Source of the DNA: Salinicola salarius
GTDB taxonomy: Bacteria; Pseudomonadota; Gammaproteobacteria; Pseudomonadales; Halomonadaceae
Assembly: GCF_002179555.1 (NCBI RefSeq)
Contig: NZ_NHOU01000011.1
Coordinates: 49,895-113,894 of the forward strand
Direction of reading: 5' to 3'
Length of the DNA: 64,000 nucleotides
Within the stretch, counting starts at the first letter, position 1; the number at the start of each line of letters is the position of its first letter. Positions 36,061-44,151 of the stretch are shown here, piece after piece. Below the pieces are notes generated by a model. The model was not told the origin of the DNA and did no database searches. It saw only the letters and a program-made list of their open reading frames with translations. The position numbers and the translations under genes are program-made.

Positions 36061-37878
36061 CTACTCGTTCATTTTGAGAACGGCAAGGAACGCATCCTGG
36101 GGTATTTCGACACGACCCACCTGCTTCATGCGTTTCTTGCCGGCTTTCTGCTTCTCCAGCAATTTCTTCTTGCGCGTCGTGTCGCCGCCGTAGCACTTGG
36201 CCGTCACGTTCTTGCGTAGCGCCTTGACCGTCGTTCGTGCCACGACGTGACCGCCGATCGCTGCCTGTACCGCGACATCGAACATCTGGCGCGGGATCAA
36301 CTCCTTCATCTTGTCGACCAGAATGCGACCACGCGAATGAGCGTGATCGCGATGAATGATCAACGCCAGCGCGTCGACACGATCGCCGTTGATGAGAATA
36401 TCCAGGCGTACCAGCTTGGCGGCCTCGAAACGCTCGAAGCTGTAGTCGAGCGAGGCATAGCCCTTGGAGATCGACTTGAGTCGGTCAAAGAAGTCCATGA
36501 CGACCTCGGCCATAGGCAGTTCGTAGACGAGCTGCATCTGGCTGCCCAGCACCTGCATGTCCAGCTGCACGCCGCGACGATTGACGCATTCGGAGATGAC
36601 GTTGCCCACGTACTCCTGCGGCACCAGAATACTGGCGCGCACGATCGGCTCGCGCATCTCCGCCACGTTGGCCATATCGGGCAGCTTCGACGGGTTGGAG
36701 ATGGTGACCAACTCACCGTTGTCCATCAACAGCTCGTAGTTGACTGTCGGCGCCGTGGTCAGCAGATCGATGTCGTATTCGCGCTCCAGGCGTTCCTGGA
36801 CGATTTCCATGTGCAGCGTGCCGAGGAAACCGACGCGGAAGCCGAACCCGAGCGCATCGGAGTTCTCCGGCACGTAGTCGAGCGAGGCATCGTTGAGCGC
36901 CAGCTTCTCGAGCGCGTCACGGAAGTCTTCGTAGTCGTCGGAGCTGACCGGGAACATGCCGGCGTAGACCTGCGGCTTCACTTTCTGGAAGCCGGGCAGA
37001 CGCGGCACGTCCTTGGTCTTGGTATGGGTGATCGTGTCGCCGACCGGCGCGCCCTGGATATCCTTGATGCCGGCGATGACGAAGCCGACTTCGCCGGCAC
37101 GCAGGATGCCGGTGGAGTTCTGCTTGGGCGTGAAATAGCCGATGTCGGTCACTTCCCAATCGCGACCGGTCGACTTCATCTGAATCTTGTCGCCCTTCTT
37201 CAAGGTGCCGTCGAACAGACGCACCAGCGACACGACACCCTGGTAGTTATCGAACCAGGAATCGATGATCAGGGCCTGGAGATGGCCTTCGCGATCGCCT
37301 TTGGGGGGCGGAATATCACGCACCAGACGCTCCAGCAGCAGATCGATGTTGAGACCGCTCTTGGCCGACACACGTACCGCGTCATGAGCATCGAGACCGA
37401 TGATCTCCTCGATCTCGTGAGCCACTTTGTCCGGGTCCGCCTGGGGTAGATCCATCTTGTTGAGAACCGGGAGCACTTCCAGGTTCTGCTCGATGGCGGT
37501 GTAGCAGTTGGCGACCGACTGCGCCTCGACACCCTGAGCGGCATCGACCACGAGCAATGCCCCCTCGCACGCGTAGAGCGAGCGCGAAACCTCGTAGGAG
37601 AAATCGACATGCCCGGGCGTGTCGATGAAGTTGAGCTGGTAGGTGTGCCCATCCTGCGCCTGGTAGTCGAGCGTGACCGACTGCGCCTTGATGGTGATAC
37701 CGCGCTCGCGCTCGAGATCCATCGAATCGAGCACCTGCTCCTTGAGTTCACGATCTGTCAGACCACCGCAGAACTGGATGATGCGATCTGCCAGCGTGGA
37801 CTTGCCGTGGTCGATATGGGCGATGATCGAGAAGTTGCGAATGAACTTCAGTTGCTCGTTGCTTGCAGCGTCTGCCAT
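36061..37878 (-). CDS. lepA: Elongation factor 4 (LepA)
   Basis: A 605-aa translational GTPase. G1 is AHIDHGKST (20-28), G3 DTPGH, G4 NKMD, then domains II, III, V and a unique C-terminal domain ending in [21 protein letters not shown]. Start 37878 matches the family N-terminus closely; the 38 codons upstream in frame are non-coding. It is the upstream gene of the lepA-lepB pair. Confidence 0.98.
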   Translation of the reverse strand: MADAASNEQLKFIRNFSIIAHIDHGKSTLADRIIQFCGGLTDRELKEQVLDSMDLERERGITIKAQSVTLDYQAQDGHTYQLNFIDTPGHVDFSYEVSRSLYACEGALLVVDAAQGVEAQSVANCYTAIEQNLEVLPVLNKMDLPQADPDKVAHEIEEIIGLDAHDAVRVSAKSGLNIDLLLERLVRDIPPPKGDREGHLQALIIDSWFDNYQGVVSLVRLFDGTLKKGDKIQMKSTGRDWEVTDIGYFTPKQNSTGILRAGEVGFVIAGIKDIQGAPVGDTITHTKTKDVPRLPGFQKVKPQVYAGMFPVSSDDYEDFRDALEKLALNDASLDYVPENSDALGFGFRVGFLGTLHMEIVQERLEREYDIDLLTTAPTVNYELLMDNGELVTISNPSKLPDMANVAEMREPIVRASILVPQEYVGNVISECVNRRGVQLDMQVLGSQMQLVYELPMAEVVMDFFDRLKSISKGYASLDYSFERFEAAKLVRLDILINGDRVDALALIIHRDHAHSRGRILVDKMKELIPRQMFDVAVQAAIGGHVVARTTVKALRKNVTAKCYGGDTTRKKKLLEKQKAGKKRMKQVGRVEIPQDAFLAVLKMNE

Positions 37879-38216
37879 TGAAACCTTACCGGTAATTTGT
37901 ACGCGCGCGGTCCGCACGGAGTGCCGTAGCCAGGGAAACGTCGATAAATCGTCGAGCGGGATGAAGCGCACGACGCGCGGCGCAGGAAGCACCAGCCATG
38001 ACGCGGGGTCCGGTCAGTATTCGAGCAGCGCACGACGCAGCGATTCGCCCGCGCCGACTTTTATGTACCGTTGTCTTCCTGTCGCGCGGTTGATTACGAA
38101 TTTGGCGCATTGTACCGACATGGCCGTGGCAAAGACAGCGACAACCGGAACGTACACAGCCTCGCTTTCGCGAGGCTGTGAGGCGGGCTTGGCCCGAACC
38201 TGTCGCCCGGCGCGAC
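37879..38216. other. Intergenic region lepA/mucD
   Basis: 338 bp without a gene. It should contain the lepA promoter. The only clear structure is a hairpin at 38155-38180, close to the mucD stop. Confidence 0.5.
38155..38180 (-). terminator. Hairpin after mucD, possible terminator
   Basis: CACAGCCTCG-CTTTCG-CGAGGCTGTG is a perfect 10-bp stem with a 6-nt loop, starting 37 nt after the mucD stop. The T-rich tail is weak (TACGTTCC), so it may stabilise the 3' end or terminate inefficiently. Confidence 0.4.
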
Positions 38217-39632
38217 TCAGTCGCTGGCCTTCAAGCGCAACGCTACGAACAGTGAAGTCCCATCCCGGACGATACGCACCGGGATGGCACGATCACCGTC
38301 GGCCTGCTTGACCGCATCGATCAGCTGATCGGCGCTATCGATCGCTTTCTGATCGAAACTGACGACGACGTCACCAGGCTGAATACCCGCCGTCGCCGCC
38401 GCGCCACGCGGGTCGACGCGACGCACCAGGGCGCCATTATCGATATCCAGCTGCTGCTTCTCCTGATCGCTGAGATCACTGATCGCAATTCCCAGCTTGG
38501 TCTGGTCGTTGGAAGATGCGCTGGACGGCGAGCCATCGGCCGCCGTCTGGTCCGGCCAATCACCCACGGTCACGTCGACCTTGCGCTGGTCGCCACCGCG
38601 CATGACCTGCAGACTGACCTCGGCTCCCGGCGCCACCTGGCCAATCAGACGTGGCAGCGTCGTGGAGTCATCGATATCGGACCCGTCGGCACTCAGAATG
38701 ACATCACCTGCCTTCAGGCCTGCCTTCTGCGCCGGGCTGTCATCACTGACATCGGAAACCAGTGCCCCCTTTGTGCCATCGAGTCCGAACGATTCGGCAA
38801 GATCCTTGGACACCGGCTGAATCACCACGCCCAGCCAGCCGCGGCTCACATGACCTTCGGTGCGCAGCTGATCGGCGACGTTCATGGCAACGCTGATCGG
38901 CACGGCGAACGATAGCCCCATGAAACCACCGCTACGTGTGTAGATCTGCGAATTGATCCCCACGACTTCGCCATCGAGGTTGAACAAGGGGCCACCGGAG
39001 TTACCCGGGTTGATCGCCACATCGGTCTGGATGAAGGGCACATAGGTCTCGCTCGGCAGCGTGCGATTGATCGCACTGACGATGCCGGCCGTTACCGAAT
39101 GATCGAAACCGAACGGAGAACCGATGGCGGCCACCCATTCGCCGGCTTCGAGGTCATCGGAGTTGCCGATCTTGAGCGTAGGAAGATCGTCGGCGTCGAC
39201 CTTGAGCAGGGCGACGTCGGTTCGCGCATCGGAGCCCACCAGTTTGGCCGGGAGTTCCCGCCGGTCGTTGAGACGCACCATGATCTCGTCGGCGTCCTTG
39301 ACCACATGGGCGTTGGTCAGGATGTAACCATCCTTGCGGATGACGAACCCGGAGCCCAGTGACTTGCGCTCTTCCTCGCCCTGCGGCGCGCCAGGCATCG
39401 GCGGCATCTGATCACCGAAGAACCGGCGGAATATCTCGGGGACGTCCTGCTGACCATAGGGCCCATTGGGCGCACTGACGCTACTGGTGGTGGCGATATT
39501 GACCACTCCGGGAGCGGCCTGCTTGACCAATCCGGTGAAGTCCGGCAGATCGCGGGCCTGCGCCGTCTGGACAGACAGTAACGTGACGGCCATCAATAGC
39601 CAGGGAGCAAACCATCTTGTCATACGTTCCAT
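38217..39632 (-). CDS. mucD: MucD/DegP-family periplasmic serine protease
   Basis: A 471-aa HtrA protease that degrades misfolded envelope proteins. A signal peptide ends near Ala26 (AQA-RDL). The catalytic triad is His109 (TNAHVV), Asp139 (RTDVALLK) and Ser212 (GNSGGPL). Two PDZ domains follow (about 255-345 and 375-465). It is downstream of the anti-sigma genes, as in Pseudomonas, and has a possible sigma-E promoter about 140 bp before its start. Confidence 0.96.
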   Translation of the reverse strand: MERMTRWFAPWLLMAVTLLSVQTAQARDLPDFTGLVKQAAPGVVNIATTSSVSAPNGPYGQQDVPEIFRRFFGDQMPPMPGAPQGEEERKSLGSGFVIRKDGYILTNAHVVKDADEIMVRLNDRRELPAKLVGSDARTDVALLKVDADDLPTLKIGNSDDLEAGEWVAAIGSPFGFDHSVTAGIVSAINRTLPSETYVPFIQTDVAINPGNSGGPLFNLDGEVVGINSQIYTRSGGFMGLSFAVPISVAMNVADQLRTEGHVSRGWLGVVIQPVSKDLAESFGLDGTKGALVSDVSDDSPAQKAGLKAGDVILSADGSDIDDSTTLPRLIGQVAPGAEVSLQVMRGGDQRKVDVTVGDWPDQTAADGSPSSASSNDQTKLGIAISDLSDQEKQQLDIDNGALVRRVDPRGAAATAGIQPGDVVVSFDQKAIDSADQLIDAVKQADGDRAIPVRIVRDGTSLFVALRLKASD

Positions 39633-39771
39633 TAAACACTCCTAACATTCGATGAAGACTCTGGCGAGTCGCACGTAGCTAGATCGATGTTCATAAGGGA
39701 TAAATCGGCGATAACGAACCTCACGCCATCGAATCGTCGCCGCGCCCGGTCAAGGCACGGCGACCACTTTC

Positions 39772-39798
39772 ATTGATACGAAAACACGCCAAGAGTTC
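39772..39798 (-). promoter_or_regulatory. Candidate sigma-E/AlgU promoter of mucD
   Basis: On the minus strand GAACTC (39793-39798) is followed after 16 bp by TCAAT (39772-39776). The known consensus is GAACTT-N16/17-TCtga, so the -35 matches at 5 of 6 positions while the -10 is only partial. Position and target fit a sigma-E regulon gene. Confidence 0.35.
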
Positions 39799-39883
39799 AA
39801 CGGGATGTAAAGTTTCTTTGCGCTAAAGAGCGAAAAACCCCGTCACAGGCTGAAGAACTGGCTGAAGAGGAAAGGCGAGGAAA

Positions 39884-40954
39884 CTAGGAGCCGGCGGGGG
39901 GAGCACTCGCGTCGGAGTCGTTCTGAGGGTCCGACATATCAGTGGACGGATCGTCGGCATCGCCCCCTTGGTTCCAGGTCACTCGCGCAGCGATACGTGC
40001 CAGCACCTCGGGCGGCGCCTCGCCCAATACCAGTATCTGCATGGGCCGGCCCTCATGATTCACATGACGAACCGCTGCATAGGAGATACCCAGTCGATGC
40101 ATGCCGGGCAACAAGGAACGCCGGTTACCGGTAATGGGTTCGACGAACAAGCTGATGCTGGTCAAACCATCACTGTAGAGCTGGTGCTCAATCCGTGCGC
40201 TCTGACCAGGGCTATCAGGCGGGATCGGCTGCGAGGTAAACCCGGCAGGCAGCCACTGCGCGTGCCACGGAGAATCCGCCGGAGACTGGCCGGGGCCGAG
40301 ACGAAGCGTATCAGGATAAAGCGTGGGGGCTCGCAGATCGGTTATCTGAAAGGTTTCGAGAATCTGGCCATTGATACCGATCATTTCACGCTTGAGCAGC
40401 AGCGATGTCTCGCGATCCAGCCAGAGACAGTAACCGTAGCGGAGCTCGTCCTGCGGTTCGATATCGAGACGCCATGCCGCGCGTCCGGCAATTCGCTCGA
40501 TTTCCATCGGTTGGAGGTCGTAATGTCCGGCAATCTGTCGGGTCAAGGCGCCAGGCGCGAGACCAGCGGTAAAATCCAGCGTTCCCTGCCCCGCCGCATC
40601 CTGGCTCACGCTGCCCCGCTTCTCCACCGCGACGGGCGGACCATCCAGAAATCTCGCGGCCTCGGTCTCCACGCCCTGCTGCACGCTATGCGTCAGCGCC
40701 AGGGTCCTGACGCCATCGAAACTGATACGCACGGCCCGTGCACTGAAGTTATAGCAGTGGCTGGCCCAGAGACTGCGCTGAAACAGCGCCTCGGGAGAGA
40801 CATCGCTATCGCTGGCGGCAGCCAGGTCGCGACAGTCGAAAGTTTCCGGAACCGCCCGCTCATCGACGGACGCTTGAGCCTGGGCAGTGCCGGAAACCGC
40901 AAGCAGAGGAAGTATCGCAGCCAGAGAGGCCCGGGGAGTAAACCGAAACATCAA
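39884..40954 (-). CDS. mucB: MucB/RseB, periplasmic negative regulator of sigma E
   Basis: A 356-aa periplasmic protein that binds MucA/RseA and protects it from cleavage until unfolded envelope proteins or lipids displace it. The signal peptide ends near Ala27 (AQA-QAS). The large LolA-like N-terminal domain and the smaller C-terminal domain fill the rest. The C-terminal tail is rich in Asp, Pro and Ser. Its start overlaps the mucA stop by 4 nt. No mucC gene separates it from mucD. Confidence 0.92.
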   Translation of the reverse strand: MMFRFTPRASLAAILPLLAVSGTAQAQASVDERAVPETFDCRDLAAASDSDVSPEALFQRSLWASHCYNFSARAVRISFDGVRTLALTHSVQQGVETEAARFLDGPPVAVEKRGSVSQDAAGQGTLDFTAGLAPGALTRQIAGHYDLQPMEIERIAGRAAWRLDIEPQDELRYGYCLWLDRETSLLLKREMIGINGQILETFQITDLRAPTLYPDTLRLGPGQSPADSPWHAQWLPAGFTSQPIPPDSPGQSARIEHQLYSDGLTSISLFVEPITGNRRSLLPGMHRLGISYAAVRHVNHEGRPMQILVLGEAPPEVLARIAARVTWNQGGDADDPSTDMSDPQNDSDASAPPAGS

Positions 40955-41745
40955 CGCGCTTCCGTGGCTCCGGCACCGTCGACCTGAGCGGACAGTGCGC
41001 CCGGCGTACGCAGCAACGGCATCCAGTTGTCGCCGGTGCTGTAGGCAGCGCCGACGGAGTGACGCTCCAGATAGGATTGCAGCGTCTGCGCCTGCTCCAT
41101 ATCGACGTTGGGAGACTGACGCGTGCTCGGCGACAGGAACATCGGCTGCATCACCTGCTCCCCGACCGTCATCAAGCCGCTGTTGTTGCCAGCGCCGAAG
41201 CTTCCACCGCCAAAGCTGCCGCTGCCCAGCGAATAGGGCAGCCCGCTGGAGACCGGCGCCTGCATGGAAGCCTGCATCGCCCCGCTCTGGTCGCCGGCAA
41301 CACTTTCGGAGGCCAGCGTGGCCTGGGCCTGGGCACTTTCGTTGACCGCAGAGGTACCCGTAGCGGCCGCCACATCCGAGGACGTGGTGGTGTCGGCGCC
41401 AAAGCGGCCGTTATAGACCTGAACGCCGGTGATCACCATGAGCGATACCGCCGCCGCCACGGCAGCGCCGCCCATCATGGAAAACGAGTGGCGCCTGACC
41501 GGCTCGCTGGCTGGTTCCGCGACGGGCCGGGGTTCATCCGCCAGCGCCGCCATCACGTCGCCGGAGATATCGATATCGACGATCGCATCCCGCTCGCGCC
41601 GCATCATGCTGCGGGCCAAGTGATATCGACGCCAGGTATCGGATTCCTGCGGCGACGTGCCCAGCGTCTTGAGCGCCCGCCTCAGATCGAATTCATCGGC
41701 CTCGTTATCCATCAATGCGGAAAACGATTCGTATACCTGCTTCAT
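40951..41745 (-). CDS. mucA: MucA/RseA, anti-sigma-E factor
   Basis: A 264-aa single-pass inner-membrane anti-sigma factor. The cytoplasmic RseA_N domain begins MKQVYESFSALMDNEADEFDLRRAL. One membrane helix lies at about 90-110 (GGAAVAAAVSLMVITGVQV). The periplasmic part ends with the YSTGDNWMPLLRT region that contacts RseB in homologues. The ATG at 41745 has GAGGG 7 nt upstream; a GTG two codons earlier is too close to it. It is longer than Pseudomonas MucA (194 aa) owing to a Ser/Gly/Ala-rich periplasmic segment. Confidence 0.92.
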   Translation of the reverse strand: MKQVYESFSALMDNEADEFDLRRALKTLGTSPQESDTWRRYHLARSMMRRERDAIVDIDISGDVMAALADEPRPVAEPASEPVRRHSFSMMGGAAVAAAVSLMVITGVQVYNGRFGADTTTSSDVAAATGTSAVNESAQAQATLASESVAGDQSGAMQASMQAPVSSGLPYSLGSGSFGGGSFGAGNNSGLMTVGEQVMQPMFLSPSTRQSPNVDMEQAQTLQSYLERHSVGAAYSTGDNWMPLLRTPGALSAQVDGAGATEAR

Positions 41746-41751
41746 AGTCAC

Positions 41752-42025
41752 ACCCTCACACTCGCCTTGCGGCTTGCCACGTGTTGAATGACGGCGACAC
41801 TCAGGGCGACATCTGGGGGCGTGCCATTGCGATCCTCGAAGGCCGCAATGCCCTTGCCCGCTACCTGCGTCACCGGACCCTCGTCGCCGGATTGTCTCCA
41901 GCCGACGACGGCTTGGCTATTACCTGCCCCACTATGACGACAGAAATCGATGACAGTTCATTTTCGATTCATCTTTCTCGATTCGATCGCCATCGGCGCT
42001 CCCGAACCTATTGATCCTGCGTCGC
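41752..42025 (-). other. Gap between rpoE and mucA with hairpin
   Basis: 273 bp separate rpoE from mucA, which are usually nearly adjacent. A nested hairpin (ATTGCG-N-CCT-TCG-AGG-N2-CGCAAT on one strand) lies at 41826-41849, without a T-run. It could attenuate or uncouple anti-sigma expression. No convincing gene is present. Confidence 0.45.
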
Positions 42026-42631
42026 TCAAGCGCCGTTGACCGCGTCTCGCCCACCGTGTTCCAGCAACGGTTCGATATGCTTGTCGACCGCCTCGCGCGC
42101 CCGGAAGATCCGCGATCGGACGGTTCCCACCGGGCACTCCATGATCGTGGCGATATCTTCATAGGAAAGCCCGTCGAATTCACGCAGCGTGATCGCGGTG
42201 CGCAGATCATCCGGCAGTTGCTCGATCGCTTCGAACACGGCGGCTTCCAGTTGATCGCGGGCGATCGCCGCTTCCGGCGATTCGATATCCGACAGACGCC
42301 CGCTCTGGTCGACGATCTCGGCATCGCTGATATCCAGATCGCTACCGGGAGGACGCCGCCCCCGCGATACCAGATAGTTCTTTGCCGTGTTGATGGCGAT
42401 GCGATACATCCAGGTATAGAAGGCACTTTCGGCACGAAAGCTGCCCAGGGCGCGATACGCCTTGATGAAGGCTTCTTGGGCAACGTCCTGAACTTCGGAA
42501 TGGTCCTGAACATAGCGGCTGATCAGACCGAGAATCTTGTGCTGGTACTTCTTGACCAAAAGATCAAAAGCTCGGGTGTCCCCTTTCTGGGCGCGTTCGA
42601 CGAGTTGCTGATCGGTCTCTCGGACACCCAT
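42026..42631 (-). CDS. rpoE: Sigma-E/AlgU extracytoplasmic-function sigma factor
   Basis: A 201-aa ECF sigma factor that controls envelope stress, and alginate in pseudomonads. Sigma-2 region (about 10-95) includes YQHKILGLISRYVQDHSEVQDVAQEAFIKAYRAL-type sequence, and sigma-4 (about 130-185) contains LPDDLRTAITLREFDGLSYEDIA. GGGGAGG lies 6 nt before the ATG. It heads the rpoE-mucA-mucB-mucD cluster and is probably autoregulated. Confidence 0.97.
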   Translation of the reverse strand: MGVRETDQQLVERAQKGDTRAFDLLVKKYQHKILGLISRYVQDHSEVQDVAQEAFIKAYRALGSFRAESAFYTWMYRIAINTAKNYLVSRGRRPPGSDLDISDAEIVDQSGRLSDIESPEAAIARDQLEAAVFEAIEQLPDDLRTAITLREFDGLSYEDIATIMECPVGTVRSRIFRAREAVDKHIEPLLEHGGRDAVNGA

Positions 42632-42978
42632 TCAACGCCTCCCCGTACGACTGGGCACCGGAAGCTGCAGGACCTGGAGCAGTGAAATGACACAGCGATA
42701 ACGAGTGTGGTGACTAGGAGATAATACGCTCATGATCCCACCTGGAGCCCTTTGAGCTCACGATTCAATGACAGGCGTGCAAGTTATAACAGAAACGATG
42801 GATTAGCACGCGAAGCCGGCCAGTGTTCCTGTTTTAACCCGCCCCATCAAGTCGCGCTCCCGGCGCCGGATCCCCGGCATGCAGGGCACAACGGGGCCGG
42901 AAAGTTGATTTTTGTACCCTGCAACCCCCATAGTACGCGCTCCACGCGCAGTCACCATCAGAGTCAACGGGCCCCAGC
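42632..42978. other. Divergent intergenic region rpoE/aroF
   Basis: 347 bp without a gene. It must hold both promoters. A weak sigma-E-like element is listed separately. No TyrR-type box (TGTAAA-N6-TTTACA) was found. Confidence 0.5.
42758..42786 (-). promoter_or_regulatory. Weak sigma-E-like element upstream of rpoE
   Basis: On the minus strand TAACTT (42781-42786) precedes TCGTGA after 17 bp. Autoregulation of rpoE is known in relatives, but this match is partial at both boxes. Confidence 0.22.
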
Positions 42979-44061
42979 ATGTCGGAACAGCAGGTCAACA
43001 ATCTCAACGTTCTCTCCCAGGATGTCCTGATTACCCCGGAAGCGTTGAAGCAGAACATTCCGCTTTCGGAATCCGCCGAGCGCACGGTCATCGAAGGGCG
43101 TCAGACCATCCAGCGCATTCTCGATCGCGAGGATCCTCGCCTGCTCGTGGTCATCGGCCCCTGCTCGATTCACGATCCGGAAGCCGCACGCGACTACGCC
43201 AGACGCCTTCGCAAGCTCGCCGATGCCGTCAGCGACAGCCTATACATCGTGATGCGCGTCTACTTCGAGAAGCCGCGTACCACGGTCGGCTGGAAGGGCT
43301 TGATCAACGATCCGCACCTCAACGACTCGTTCGAGATCGAGGAAGGCTTGCACATCGCTCGCCGGCTACTAGTGGATCTGGCCGAAATCGGCCTGCCGCT
43401 GGCCACCGAGGCGCTCGATCCGATTTCGCCGCAGTATCTGCAGGACTGCATTAGTTGGTCCGCGGTAGGGGCCCGCACCACCGAATCCCAGACCCACCGT
43501 GAAATGGCTTCCGGCCTTTCCGGCCCGGTCGGCTTCAAGAATGGCACCGACGGCAGCCTGGACGTGGCAGTCAACGCATTGCAGTCGGTCGCCAGCCCGC
43601 ACAACTTCCTGGGTATCGACCAGGCGGGTCAGGTCGCGGTGATCCGGACCCGGGGCAACGCCTATGGCCACGTCGTTCTGCGGGGCGGCAACGGCAAGCC
43701 CAACTACGACAGTGTCAGTGTCACGCTGGCCGAGCAGGAACTGCACAAGGCGGGGCTGAAAGCCAACCTGATGGTCGACTGCTCCCACGCCAACTCCAAC
43801 AAGGACCCGGCGCTGCAGCCGCTGGTCATGGAGAACGTGACGCACCAGATCCTCGACGGCAACCGCTCGATCATCGGTTTGATGATCGAATCGAATATCG
43901 GCTGGGGCAGCCAGAAGATTCCCGAAGACCGGAGCCAGCTCGAATACGGCGTTTCGATCACCGATGCCTGCATCGACTGGCCGACCACCGAACGCACGCT
44001 GACCGAGATGGCCGAGCAATTGAAGTCCGTGCTCCAGTCGCGCCAGCGTTCCGACGACTGA
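42979..44061 (+). CDS. aroF: DAHP synthase, AroF-like (class I)
   Basis: A 360-aa first enzyme of the shikimate pathway, condensing PEP and erythrose 4-phosphate. Active-site motifs include VIGPCSIHDPEAA, MRVYFEKPRTTVGWKG, GARTTESQTHREMASG and PVGFKNGTDGS. PLATEALDP and LMVDCSHANSNKD resemble E. coli AroF more than AroG, suggesting tyrosine feedback control. This is inferred from sequence likeness only. A strong terminator follows. Confidence 0.96.
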   Translation: MSEQQVNNLNVLSQDVLITPEALKQNIPLSESAERTVIEGRQTIQRILDREDPRLLVVIGPCSIHDPEAARDYARRLRKLADAVSDSLYIVMRVYFEKPRTTVGWKGLINDPHLNDSFEIEEGLHIARRLLVDLAEIGLPLATEALDPISPQYLQDCISWSAVGARTTESQTHREMASGLSGPVGFKNGTDGSLDVAVNALQSVASPHNFLGIDQAGQVAVIRTRGNAYGHVVLRGGNGKPNYDSVSVTLAEQELHKAGLKANLMVDCSHANSNKDPALQPLVMENVTHQILDGNRSIIGLMIESNIGWGSQKIPEDRSQLEYGVSITDACIDWPTTERTLTEMAEQLKSVLQSRQRSDD

Positions 44062-44087
44062 TCCCAGGACGACGACCGTTCAAGCAG

Positions 44088-44126
44088 AACGCCCGGTGCC
44101 GCAATTCACGGCACCGGGCGTTTTTT
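44088..44126 (+). terminator. Rho-independent terminator of aroF
   Basis: A 12-bp perfect stem CGCCCGGTGCCG/CGGCACCGGGCG, extended by AA/TT, with a 7-nt loop, ends in TTTTTT. It lies 26 nt after the aroF stop and also separates it from convergent dinG. Confidence 0.92.
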
Positions 44127-44151
44127 GTTGGCGGCGGCAACGCGGCCCCCG

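Noticed and set aside
36247..37449. 400-aa plus-strand frame opposite lepA
   Set aside because: Shadow ORF caused by third-position GC bias; no family resemblance and fully inside lepA.
41781..42014. 77-aa plus-strand frame in the rpoE-mucA gap
   Set aside because: No ribosome-binding site, no family resemblance, and it lies antisense to the rpoE-mucA transcript.
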